Below are positions 46,714 through 58,949 of a stretch of 64,000 nt of DNA, piece after piece; the stretch's first letter is position 1; each line of letters begins with the position of its first letter. A program made the position numbers and the translations under genes. Location: NCBI GenBank assembly GCA_004009845.1, contig RMBW01000074.1, forward strand, positions 1 to 64,000, given 5' to 3'. The notes below the pieces were generated by a model, which worked only from the letters and a program-made list of their open reading frames with translations, ran no database searches and was not told where the DNA came from. The stretch comes from Davidsoniella eucalypti (Eukaryota > Ascomycota > Sordariomycetes > Microascales > Ceratocystidaceae).

Positions 46714-49700
46714 ATGGACCGGGCACTTGCTATCCGCGACAGAAGACGGCGCAGGCCTCCTAGTAAGTGTAGCGTCCTTGTTGTAGCCCGTTTTTAGCCA
46801 TTTCCATATCGTTTTTTGCCTCTGCCGATTTCCTTATGCTACCATGTCCCGAGCCTGACAGGCAAAGAGCACGCCTCACTTGTTCATGAAGAGACCGTCG
46901 GCTGAGCATTAGAATCACAAACGTGATTGTGAATGCTTTGCGACTCTCTGTTTTGTAAACAGCTATATCTCTTTTCGCTCTTCCGTCTTTTGCCTCGTTT
47001 CCTCTCGACTGCATTTCATCAGCGTTATCCTATTTACGCCTCTTTAGGCCTTGTTGTGTCTACATATGTTGTGTGGCCATAGTATGTGCTTACTAACTGA
47101 TTCGTTCTCTCATAGCGTCTGTTGAATCTGCTTCGCCTTCGCCGGGTCTAGGCTCGGAAACTAATTCTGGCCACAGCTCTGATACTTCTTTTTCTTCTAC
47201 GCCAAAACTGCCTAATAACCCCATCGTACCACCCGGAAACGGATCACGGCGCATCACGAGATCGCAAACGTCTTCTACGAGGGACTTACGGGCTTCGGCT
47301 ACCACAGGCGGTGTCGCAACATCTGTATCATCGGCCTCAGGAACCCCAGACAACAACTCTCCAGCTGTATCTGCTTCTCTTTCCGCATCACGTGCCAAAT
47401 CTCAAACTGCACCCCAATCAACACGACGCAGAAGCAACCGGATCGCCAACATGAACCCCTCAAACCAGAACCCATTCGGATATGAACTATCATATAATGG
47501 TCTCGGGGATCTCAATGACTCTATGTTTGATCGCTCCAATCACGGGTGGGATTCGTATTTGGATCCTGGCATGGCGAGCACCTCTTTCGGGCTTACACCA
47601 TCTAGAACTCGACCCTTACCAGAAGAGCAATCAGATAACGCCAATAAGCGTATGAAACTTACACATATCATGTCAAGTGGTCAAGAAGATGCGATCGAGA
47701 CACCGCTCCGCAATATCTCAATAACGATACCAAATAGCAGCTCCCTAGACGAAAGTTTCCCTTCACTGGACGACAACTTCCGCATAGACGACTTTCCCAG
47801 TCAAGTAGAAATCAGTAATGAGGATATACAATCAGCCTCTTTCCTACAAGACGAGTTCCCGGTAGCACGTGGTATTATCAATCAACCGTCAATAAGTGGT
47901 AGCCTCCCCGGGCAACTATCAATTGGTGGCACTGAACCCATAACCGAGCCTATCTTGGGTCATGAGCCCCGTCAAGAACCTAACGAAAACACCAATGACA
48001 TAACCTCTATTGATGTAGAAGTGCCACCAGAGGTTCCAACTTTGCCTCAAGCTTCTGATCACACCCCTGTACCTCAGGCTCGGCCAGAGCCAGTTGTGGT
48101 TGACATTACCGGTACAAGACCTCGAGGGCGACGTCAACGTCGGAAACGCGAGAGATCAATCGACATTCAAATTAAACTTGAGCGTCATCACCCTGTACTC
48201 AAGACTATGTGGCGTACCCTCGAGAAAATGCCGGTTATTGAGCCAGAGCTAGCCCCTCAGCCAACCGGAATATCACGTCAACTTAAGCCCTTTCAACGTC
48301 AAGGCCTCGCGTGGATGCTCCGAATGGAGGCGAGTAAATGGAAAGGCGGACTACTCGGAGATGAAATGGGCCTCGGCAAGACCATCCAGGCAGTTTCACT
48401 TATGATGTCAGACTTTCCCAGTGATAAACCATCTCTGGTCCTTGTTCCCCCCGTTGCCATCATGCAATGGGTCAATGAAATTAAGGCATATACAGAGGAC
48501 AAAGTCAAAACTTTTGTATATCATGGTTCCCGTGCTGAATCAAGGAAGGCTACAGTTGCAGATCTTTCTAAATATCATGTCATCATCATGTCATACAACT
48601 CCCTAGAGTCTTTGTTCCGTCGACAAGAAAAGGGTGCCACAACTCGTAAACCTGATGGTCAGCAGCCACCCAAAATCCCCAGTCTCATCCATGCTCTTCA
48701 CTTTCGACGAGTCATCTTGGATGAAGCCCATGAAATCAAGGTATGGACAACAACACTGTCAAACCCCTCCCACGTCCTATATATTAACAACCTCCCAGGA
48801 ACGAGCTACCAGTACTGCCAAGGCATGCTTTGCCCTAAAAGCTGACTTCCGTTGGTGTCTCTCAGGAACACCACTGCAGAACAGAATTAGCGAGTTCTTC
48901 TCTTTATTGCGGTTCTTGAACATCGACCCATTCATTTCATATTTTTGTAGATCGTGTAGTTGTGAGCAAGTCGAATGGAACATCGACAAAGATACGAAGA
49001 GATGCAACAACTGTAAGTCATAAAATCCTCCAGGTATCTCGTGAAGTATAAGTCATTCAGTTCGCTAACTAGAGGTGTCTGACCATAGGCCCTTGCCCTG
49101 GCATGCAACATCACTCCGTTTTTAACTACGAACTCCTAACTCCCATTAAAAACTATGGTAATTTTGGACGTGGTGCTGAGGCTTTCCGCAAGCTTCGTCT
49201 CCTCACAGATCGCATCATGTTAAGAAGACAGAAGAAAGATCACATGGACTCCATGGAGCTTCCCGTCAAAGATATGCGTATCAGCCGTGAGTTCTTTGGT
49301 GAAGTTGAAAAAGATCTTGCCAACAGTATCATGACCAACAGTCAACGTAAGTTTGATACTTATGTTGCTCGTCAAGTACTTCTCAACAACTACGCAAATA
49401 TCTTTGGCTTAATCATGCAAATGCGCCAGGTTTCTAACCATCCTGATCTGATTCTCCGCAAAAATCTATCCGATGCAGACGGTGCTGTTGAATGTGGTAT
49501 TTGTGAATCACCAGCAGACGATATCGTCGTGAGCCGTTGCAAGCACCAATTTTGCCGTATCTGTGTAGAACAGACATTGAATAATCCGGGTGACATCAAG
49601 TGCCCTCGGTGCCATGTCAACCTTGTTGTCGATACTGGCAATACTGATACGTTGCAAGACACCACCAAGATAAAGAAGTCTACTATCATCAACCGCATCA

Positions 49701-50303
49701 ACAGCGAAAACTGGACATCATCGACCAAAATCGAGCTTTTGCTACATGAGCTATACATGTCACGGTCAAATTTTGAAACCATCAAGGTCATCATCTTCAG
49801 CCAGTTCACCTCTATGCTACAACTCATCGAATGGCGATTGAGACATGCTGGCTTCACCACTGTTATGCTGGATGGAAGCATGACACCAGCCCAGAGAGCA
49901 GCTTCTATCGATCACTTCATGAACAACGTCGATGTAGAATGCTTCCTAGTCTCGCTTCGTGCTGGTGGTGTTGCCCTAAACTTGACAGAAGCATCTCGTG
50001 TGTATCTCGTTGAACCGTAAGCTGCCCTGACTTGTTTTCATCTAGTTACAAAGCTAACAAATATCTTGATATAGGTGGTGGAATCCAGCAGTTGAGTGGC
50101 AATCTGCTGACAGATGCCATCGTATCGGACAGTGCAGGCCATGCACAATCACAAATCTTGTCATAGAAGATTCCGTCGAGAGTAGAATGATACTACTTCA
50201 AGAGAAGAAGGCTCGTATGATTCGGTCAACAATCAACAATGATAGTCGCGCAATGGAGTCTCTTACGACGGAGGATATGGCATTCTTATTCCGGGGATCA
50301 TAG
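46714..50303 (+). CDS. RAD16: DNA repair protein Rad16 (SNF2-family ATPase with RING finger)
   Basis: ATPase and E3-ligase-type subunit of the Rad7-Rad16 complex for repair of non-transcribed DNA. Exons are 46714-46762, 47116-48740, 48799-49012, 49089-50016 and 50075-50303, giving 1014 aa. The first 350 residues are low-complexity and basic/Ser-rich. The SNF2 ATPase follows with LKPFQRQGLAWML, Walker A GDEMGLGKT (about 432), DEAH box (about 552) and WCLSGTPLQNRI. An inserted zinc-type segment has CRSCSCE and CNNCPCPGMQHHS. The C3HC4 RING (CGICES to CPRC) starts at about 765 inside the helicase, as in Rad16/Rad5. Helicase C follows (VIIFSQFTSMLQLIEW), with motif VI ADRCHRIGQ near 951. Splice junctions restore HEIK-ERATST and VEP-WWNPAVE. 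The last residues (MAFLFRGS) match the family end. Confidence 0.95.
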
Positions 50304-50544
50304 ATTCAAAACCCTTCATCTAAGGGATATCTTACCCATACCTAGGCTTCGATTCTTAAAGGTTGAGGATCAAAAACGGTATCTTTTTTTTTAGACTATC
50401 ATCTTTTATTTTCTAAATGCTTGTGATAGAGCAACATTATCATTAATCCATATTCAATCATAGATATTTACTATAATACAAATAGTAATGAAGCGAATTC
50501 TTTGTATATCACATCTCTTAACTTCGAGTAGCGATTCAAAGCGA

Positions 50545-52017
50545 TTACTCTTCCAGATTCACTGCAGACGGAATATCTATCCCTTCTGGAACCTTAGGGT
50601 ATTCGAACCCTAATTCTTCTAGTGTCATAGCCAAACAGTCTCCCTTCTCGAAACGAATTTTGGCTTCGATGAACAACTTACGCTGCCACATTTTATAGTT
50701 GTCCCAACACGGAGGCTTCTTAACGCTCACATCTGCAACCCAATCATGCATTTCATTGATGTATAGCCCATCAGTACCAGAAGGCATTGAATGAAGATTC
50801 TCACCACGCTGCCCGTACAGATCTTCATACCATCGTTGCATCTCTGCTGTATCAGGTAATGTCTTCTTCCCAGACCATACGGCAGCTAGAACGGCAGCTT
50901 GAGCTTCTGACACAGAGTAAGGAACAGCTTGTTGTAGTAAACCTGTAAATGCCAGTGTCGGATACTGGATCGAGAATATGTGTTGGTATAGACCATGTAC
51001 GCCTCGACCAGATTTGATGAGGCCTGCATTTAGACCCGGTAGGAAAGGGTAGCTGAAGAAGAATCCCGTGCTGAATACTACGGCATCTAGGTCGATGATT
51101 TCGCGGCCGTCAATTAGGCGCACGCCACGAGATGCGGGTAGAAATTCGGCGATTTCGGCGATTTCTTCGGCGCCGATGTGGGCGAGTCTCTCGGGTGATG
51201 TTTTGTGGCGTACAGAAAGATATAGAGGTTTAGCAGCACATTGGCCGATTTGCCGCGCAATATCAGCGCCTGAGGGGCCGTTACCGACAACGACGACTTT
51301 CTTGTCCGCAAAGACGTGCTTGGAGCGGTATTGCTTGCTGTGGCTGACGATTGTTGGATGAGCCACAGCAAATTCAGCGAGGCCGGATATGTTGGGTACG
51401 TAGGGGAGAGTGTAGTGGCCGTTGGCGACGATGACGGCGTCGTATACGGAGGAGGTCTTGGTTCCCGAGACCAAATCCTGGACTTCTACGATCCACTGAT
51501 CCTGTCCGTTGGCACTGGTGAGATCGACACGCATGACTTCGTGCGAGAATTTGATCAGGTCTTTGACGTCCTCTGCGTAATCCAGGACATACTGGCGGAT
51601 TATTTGGCGCGAGGGAAAGAGCTTTGCGTGGGGCGGGAACGGCGTGTCTTCGTATTGCATCAGGGTGCCCATGATATTAGCATGTAGCTCGTCATACATT
51701 GCTGATGCATACAGCGGCGGCTGGGTACCAGGCACACCATCGCGAGGGGCTGCTAGCGGACTGGTTTGTGGTAGCGATGGTGCGCCGGCGGTTTCCGGCG
51801 TATAAAACCAGATGCCACCGGCGGAAGATGCGGCTTGGCGCTCGAAAATGTCGATGGTGCCAAAGGCATTTTGCGCTCGTAGATATTTAGCGGCAGCGAG
51901 ACCGCATGGGCCTCCGCCAATTATGGCGATGCGGTTGATGCTGAATGGGTGCCGAGATGGGGTAGAGGCGGTAGCTCCTGGAAATAGGCTCCTGAGAGCA
52001 GAGAAGATAGAGGCCAT
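50545..52017 (-). CDS. FAD-dependent monooxygenase, flavin-containing (FMO) type
   Basis: Predicted NADPH- and O2-dependent oxygenase of nitrogen- or sulfur-containing small molecules. Single exon, 490 aa, close to yeast Fmo1 and animal FMOs (430-530 aa). The FAD-binding Rossmann motif IAIIGGGPCGLAAAKYL is near residues 30-46. An FMO-identifying-like stretch HPTIVSHSKQYR is near 228, followed by the NADPH-binding motif VVVVGNGPSGADIARQIG near 245. VFSTGFFFSYPFLP matches the conserved ATG-containing region in modified form. A serine and alanine-rich leader of about 25 residues precedes the FAD site. The substrate cannot be read from sequence. There is no secondary-metabolism cluster around it, so a thiol-oxidising or detoxifying role is possible but unproven. 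Confidence 0.9.
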   Translation of the reverse strand: MASIFSALRSLFPGATASTPSRHPFSINRIAIIGGGPCGLAAAKYLRAQNAFGTIDIFERQAASSAGGIWFYTPETAGAPSLPQTSPLAAPRDGVPGTQPPLYASAMYDELHANIMGTLMQYEDTPFPPHAKLFPSRQIIRQYVLDYAEDVKDLIKFSHEVMRVDLTSANGQDQWIVEVQDLVSGTKTSSVYDAVIVANGHYTLPYVPNISGLAEFAVAHPTIVSHSKQYRSKHVFADKKVVVVGNGPSGADIARQIGQCAAKPLYLSVRHKTSPERLAHIGAEEIAEIAEFLPASRGVRLIDGREIIDLDAVVFSTGFFFSYPFLPGLNAGLIKSGRGVHGLYQHIFSIQYPTLAFTGLLQQAVPYSVSEAQAAVLAAVWSGKKTLPDTAEMQRWYEDLYGQRGENLHSMPSGTDGLYINEMHDWVADVSVKKPPCWDNYKMWQRKLFIEAKIRFEKGDCLAMTLEELGFEYPKVPEGIDIPSAVNLEE

Positions 52018-53361
52018 GGTAGAGGAATCACTGAGGCGTATATTGAATATGAGAGGAAATGGGAGACCTGGACAAGTAGGATAGGAAGACAGAATGGTAG
52101 ATGGTGGGCGGGATTATGGCGTCGCTTATATAGAGTACAGGCAGATGCAGAATAACATGATTCATTATTCAAGTTCGAGGCTATGTACTATATTTTATAA
52201 ATCACGAATACATTGGGGACGTTCGGCTTTTTTATGGCACTTTTTTTCCCTTTTTGATCATCGCGCTATTGTACTGTAAGCGGCCAACATTCGACCTAGC
52301 TAAGGTGCCTATTTGGGGTGTTCTAAGCCGGATATAAACAAGCTGAAGTCTGCCTATATATTGATTAGCATGGTAGAGACTACCGCCGTCTCTAGTGTTA
52401 ATATTTGTCTGCGAAGACTTTGATTGCCAAATGAGGTCAACAGTTACAGCGATAGTGACATAAGATAACAAATCAGAGTGGGTTTTGGGTGCTCTATCTT
52501 CGAGAAAGCAGTTAGAGCAAGTGACGGAAAGGGTCATCAGTCGACAAATGCTCTGCTCGAAGCACTGGCTACTGACCTATCAAACCATCTAGAACAGTGG
52601 GGTCGAGGTTAGTAGTGCCAGATAAAGAGCGCCGCAAGTCGGTGTTTTGCGATCAAGAGATACATTTTATTACCACATTTTAGACTTCAATATAACAAAT
52701 CCAATGTATCTGTACATTTGCTTGCTTTGTTCGCCAGCTATAACCAAGACTACAACGATGTGGCTGCTCATGTACAGTGTGGCTGGCCTTGCAAGCGTCA
52801 CAAGTAGAGCTACTCACCGCCTTCCCGCTTCGACCTTACTACTTAATGCTTGTTGTTAAGGCCAAGAACAACAATCTCTCTATCGGAGTTGCAGCAAAAG
52901 TCAATATTTTGATTCCTTGTCTCTAGCATGCTCTTTCCTGAATATCAAAACCCTGTTTTCTCTCTGACTTGGCTTGCATCCACATCCAAACTAAACAAGG
53001 CTGACGATTTCTTCAATTGACATCTCCAACTAGCTATAGAAGCCTTGACAGCAGCAATACAAAGTTGAATTCCCACCGGAGCCAGCCTTGTCGCAATTTA
53101 TCATTCCCGACCCGACGGCTGCCAACCTTGTCTAATTTTTATTTTTTATTTTTACAGTTTGGGATAAGCGGCGCCGTTGATATGGGCGACTCGATTCTTG
53201 AAACTGCATAGTACACAACAGCAATATAATAGTATAACAACCACCGACTAGCGCGTTTTTCGCCCAACAACCAGCAACTGTTTTGATCTAAGGCCACTAT
53301 CGCACGAAATACTGCGACTTCTTGTACTTTGCTTGTCTTCCACTCCTTGGATGCTCCCATA
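52018..53361. other. Divergent 1.3-kb region between the FMO and POT1/Cdc13-domain genes
   Basis: It probably contains both promoters. Open frames are short, and the one at 53139-53696 (-) is antisense to the first exon of the downstream gene. No other gene is seen. Confidence 0.5.
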
Positions 53362-56300
53362 ATGACCTCTCGATCGTCCAAGTCACTGCGCGCCATAGCG
53401 CCAACTGATATCTCTGCGCTCTCGCCCTCCCTAGACTCGCCCGCTGCCTGCACCGTAGCTGGCGTCATTACTATTGTTTGGCCGTACAGCATCGTGCACC
53501 ACACCATTGCCTTTCTACTAGCGAATCCAGATGCGCGCAAGCGTCGCGACCGCGGCATCGTCCGCGTACAGTTCGAGGGTCCCACGGCCAAGGCATTGAA
53601 GAACTTGAATCTTGGTGGTGGCGACGAACTGATCCTCAGCTTAGATGGCGTGCGCTGGGACAACCGCCCGGCTAGCGCGGCTATGCCCGGCGTCATAGAG
53701 CATCAGATAATATTCTGCGCTAAAGCGAACTTCTTGGTAAGTTGGATGGTTTATGGCATATGGCACATGCGCCTACCAATATTTGGCTGCTATTGTATTT
53801 CCAGTGCTAACTAATAGTGTGTCTGTTCTCATAATAGGCCGTCATTGGCGATGATCGCATCGAAAAATTCGTCTCTGTAGAAGCCTCTCCCGAGCAGGCG
53901 GAAATTACACCCTTCGAAAGTCCGATCCCGTTGCCTACTGATATCGAGCTCAACTTGCCTATAGTTGGGACGCCTGCCCGCCGGCTCCAACAACGCCAGG
54001 ACGTATCTAGGGATGAAAACTCCATAGAACATTTGCAAGAGCTTATCAGCATAAAGCGTTCTCGAGATAACGTAGATGAATTCGCTTCTCCCGCCTTCAT
54101 CAAGCGTGCTAGAATGTCCTATGGTGCTCTGTTTGAAGGTGGCCTTGATCTATGGGACGAAGAAGACGCCATTCTCGAAAAGGCAACGAAGAAGAGAAAG
54201 GCTTCTAGTACAGACCGTAGACGTTCTAACTTCAACCGCCCAAATAACGGTTGGCGTTACAAGAGTCGATCAGCCAGCCCTGAATCCGAGCACAAGGAAG
54301 ACGAAGAAGAGAAGGGTGCTAGCCTAGATGAACAAGAAGAGGCCATATCAAATAAGTTGAAGGAGGACGTCAATATGACCGAATCTGTAGAACCAAATCC
54401 CGAGACACCCAAGCCTACGAACATACCGATAGCATCGACAATACTCGACCAACGCTCAAATCAGACGGATTCAACCACCCCGACTGTATCTGCTCCTATA
54501 TCACAACCAGAAAATGATCGCGCCAAGTCAGAAGAAGTCACCCCTACAATAGTAGTCGAATCAACGCTGGATCCAGCTTCGTCTATATGCGTCTCCGCAG
54601 CACCAGAAGTACCATTGCCGGTTCATATAACTACGGAACCGGCCACCTCAAATCCAATTGAAAGCATATCTCACCTTGAGCCAATGGCCTATGCACCGGA
54701 GGAGGTGCACAATATCCCACGGTTAGATGCCTTGGCTTCGGCTGCTCATGAAGTTATGGCCAACTTCTCACACCTGGATGATGTGTCCTCTGAATTCCAG
54801 ATTGCTACAAGAAGCTCTCTTGTTACGATCTCAACAACAGAGCCACTTTTCAACGCAAACCCGTCCTTTTCAAGTCTTACGACAGATACATCTATTCCAA
54901 TGACTTCAGCTTTTGACACGACTAGTTTTGCCACTATCGCTCCTGCTCATGATATAAGCTTATATCCGGATCCCAATATCGTAGCACTGACTGCAGCACC
55001 TGGTATTGAGGATTCAATCCAAGGATATGAATCCAGTGCCATCGCTACCTCACATTTACCTACATCTACGGATGCTTGGGATGCGCCATTGTATACGACA
55101 GAGTTTGTTGCCCCAAGCACATTCCCTATCATGCCAGAGGATCAATTCTACCCACCTTTGGACGAAAGCACACCTAATACGTTGAGTCAGCCTTTGATTG
55201 GCCAGCAACCCCACTCCTTCAACTCCGTATCCAGTGTCTCACAGGAACATACTGTTGTTTTATCTTCCGATAATGAAGATGGCGGCGATGAGGATGCCCA
55301 CGACGATAATGTATCCGGACAAGACATCGCAGACAACCAGGCTGGCGACGCGATGGAGAATCAATCGGACAACGAAGTCCTGAGTGATGATGACTCCTCG
55401 CATGCAGATTCCGATCAGGAAAACCGGGTACCAGAGTCCATGAACGACTATGATATGCGCAATTACGCAGACGACCAAGACGACGAGGAAGGCCCTAGTA
55501 CTGATATTGAAGAAGCTGAACGGGAAGAGGCTCAGGCTAATGATCCCGACGCCCAAGTTGCTGACGAAGATGAGTTGACTGGCCGTCCTGTATGGATACA
55601 AGATGATGAAGAGGAAGAGAATAGTGATGATGATGGGTACGACGAGGATGATGATGAGCAAGTTCTAATTACCACTGCTGATTCCGAGGTCCGTCAAGAT
55701 TCGCTTGATCAGCAAGATGAATATTCAGACGAACCAGAAGAGTCTGAAGAAGACAATGATATTGAGGATGAGGGCGGAGACGAAGATGAAGACGAGGAAG
55801 AAGTTAGCCATCAACAGCGTCCGAATGCTACGTCGAACCTAGAAGTTATTGATCTACTCTCAGATTCAGACGATGATGCCCCTGTACCTCCTACACAACC
55901 TACCTACAATTCTAACTTGGTCCCCTCATCTTCACCTATGAAGTCTGAGCCTGAATCTCCAATCGCCCGTCATCAATCGATGCGCATGTTCCGGGCTATC
56001 CAAGATGAAGATCTCGAAGCAGTGGAAGATGACGAGGATGAAGAAGAGGAGGAGCAGGAGGAAGAGGAAGAAGATGAGGAAGAAGTTTCTACGTCTGAAG
56101 TGGTCACCGGTAAATCGAATGAAGACCGTGTAGGACAAGAAGAAGATGTTGTAGCGGATGAAGTTCATGCAGAAAGCGAGAGGAAAGAGAGCCAACCTCA
56201 AATCCCACCTCCAGACTCCACTTCTATCATAGCAGCTTCCTCTCCAGTTAGATCACCCAAGTCTTCCCCTCTAAAAGCCGCCATTTATTCAAGTCCAGTT

Positions 56301-58949
56301 CGGTCTGTCAATGAAGATGTTCCAGAAGTTTCTACTGGGCCACTTGAGGAGGACACTCACACAATCGCCCAAGAACAGTCTCGGGATGTAAACGCTCCTG
56401 AAATCACAGAGGCTAGCAGCACCGGCATTGATATATCAGTTACACCCCATATCGAAGAGCCTACGGAAATGCAGACCACCGAAGTTAGTCAAGTTAAACC
56501 GACCCATGACTCCCACGAAAATGAAGCACAAGCTCAGCCAGTTGAAGATCAAAGGCTTCCCGTTGAGACTCCATTAGATAACGCTACGGAATCTATTCCA
56601 GCCATCGAATCAATAACCTCACCGAGAGCAGAGCAACAACCCGAAGCACAACTTGGAAGTTCGATCCAATCTCCAGAAGTTGACAAGACCTCAGGTTCTG
56701 TTCCAGTCATACAGAAAGAGCTTACCCCCGAGCCTATAGTCAACCCACAGGCGGAAGGTGACTTAGCTGAAAGAGAACCAACCACCCAGGAGCCTACTAC
56801 TTTGACAGCTGATATTGCAGCACCCGATGTTGCTACCACTTCAGATGCAATTGAAGTCCGGCCTGCTGACTCCATTGCCGAAGTCATTGCTTCTTCGCCG
56901 ATGCGCATGGTTGTTGAGGAGCCAGAGACAAGGGATCAAGTATTAGCCATCGAGGATGATATTGTCATTGTCGATGCGGAACACGATACCAACCTCTCGG
57001 TTCCAGTCTCTACTGAGAGTCCCATGGCTATGTCTCCAGCCGTCATAGTCGAGCAAGATGACGTCATGATAAGCGGGATCCACGAGGTTGTCACATCAAT
57101 GGGGGAAGACGATATCAAGTCCTCTGCGTCGGTAGCTACAGACCAGGAAGTTGAGATGCAGCTTCAAGACGACATCGAACTATCACAAGTCTTTGAACAC
57201 GACAATGATGTCCAGATGGGCGACGATTACGATGACAGTAAGAATCTCGAGACGCACAAGGATGAGCCTGTCATTGTCAATGTTGACGATTTAATGGCCG
57301 ATGCCGATGACTCTGGGCGTACACCTATGGCCGAAGATGTGCAGATGGGTGACGAACCTCATCACTTCGACAACGACGTAGTTATGGCTTCTTTCCATGA
57401 TGACCATGATCCACGCATGAGCGAAGTCCAGAGCTCAGCTCATAATTTCCTTTCTATCCAACAATACGATTACGATGTCATGGCGATATCACCGGAGCCA
57501 TCTACGCAACAGGCTATGAGCCCATCGGAGCCTAAGGTTCAAACTATGGACGATGTCGTTATTGATGAAGAACAGCCACAGCCACAGGCTCAGCCAAAAG
57601 CCAATATTACTGTAGAGGCACCCGACCAATCTCATGTCCCCGAAGAAAACACTACCACCGCCGAAGCGCCTGCCATCGAAGTTGAAGAAGTGGTTGATGA
57701 TGAGCGCCTCCCCGATCAGCATGAGGCACCAGAGATTGAGGAAGCTGAGTCTCCCAAGCTAGTCGGGGCCGCTGAACAGATCCTTGAACTGCAAATACCT
57801 AATGGTTCCAGCTTGCAGATCGATACCACCGCAGATGACCTTGTACCGGATATTTCTATCCATCCTACATCAGCCCATTCTCAAGATACGCCCACCAGAC
57901 TCGATGGGCTTGCTGACGAAGATGAGGATGATTCCAACAGGCTGTCTGACCACTCGCTAGATGATGATCCGAGCATTCGCATGGTTCGCTTCAACAATCC
58001 CATACATGCGGCGAACAACGATGTGCCAATCCCCGCGACACCACAGCAAACTACGACAAGACTCGCTGTCACTCCGGCTTCATCCCGAACGACGCGGTCA
58101 CAGAGCAAGAGAGCCAGCATGTCTCCGGGTCTAGTTGATGATGAAAGCATATTTATGGCACGTGAAGATTTCGACTCCCACACATCGCAACCTGTGATAG
58201 CCCCGAGTTCTACAACACGTGCTTCTAAACGGAGACAAAGTGTCTCCAAAGTAGAGATTTCCTTTGTCCCTATAGAAGAGGGAGAGGCTGACGCAACCCA
58301 AGAGGAAATCGTGGGTGATGAGTCTACTCAGTTTGCGGCAGATGATCATGAGGAAGAAGAGGAGGATAATAGTGCATCTATATCTAATGTTCAGCTCAAG
58401 CAACATCTAGTTAAGCACTTGAAAGAGATGAAGCATTTGATGGACGTCAAGAAGCTTCGAACCGCGACGGGAAAAACTGTTGATGTTATAGCCATGGTCA
58501 CAGCCACGCCTACAGCTCCGAAACGCCCTCAAGGCGGGCCCCGGGATTTCATTCTCAACCTGAATATCACGGATGTCTCGAGCTTTCCACTTGCTGTTGC
58601 TTCAGTTGCCGTCTACAGACCACACATCAAAGCACTACCTGATGTTAAAGTCGGCGACGTGATTTTACTGCGACGGTTCTACGTAGCACCGATGCCGGGC
58701 CGTGGGTTCGGCCTACGAAGTGGTGCAGAATCGGCATGGGCGGTATTCGAAGACGGCGCCAATGCGGCAGCCGGTGGCAGCAGAAGAACTAGCGGGCCTC
58801 CACAGGTCAAAGGTCCTCCTGTCGAATTCGAGGATGGCGAGTTGGAGTATGTCAAGGAAATGCGTCAATGGGTCAGTAGAATCCAGCTCGATAAGAAGCA
58901 GTGGGCAATGATGGAGAAAAAGAGCCGTGCGGCAGATGGAGGCAAGTAG
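53362..58949 (+). CDS. Very long acidic protein with C-terminal POT1/Cdc13-type telomere-binding OB fold
   Basis: Exon 1 is 53362-53736 and exon 2 is 53838-58949, giving 1828 aa. The intron has a GTAAGT donor and an ATAG acceptor. The N-terminal 160 residues look like a folded, beta-rich domain (AACTVAGVITIVWPYS, RVQFEGPTAKAL, DELILSLDGVRW), possibly an OB fold. The next 1450 residues are mostly disordered, with long Asp/Glu tracts and many TSP repeats. One stretch, LEVIDLLSDSDDDAPV, resembles a SUMO-interacting motif. Residues of about 1660-1800 match the Telo_bind family: TGKTVDVIAMVTATPT, PRDFILNLNITD, VKVGDVILLRRFYVAP. Large proteins of this build are known as uncharacterised Pezizomycotina proteins. 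Binding of single-stranded telomeric DNA is inferred from the fold only, and this is not an obvious orthologue of Pot1 itself. Confidence 0.88.
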
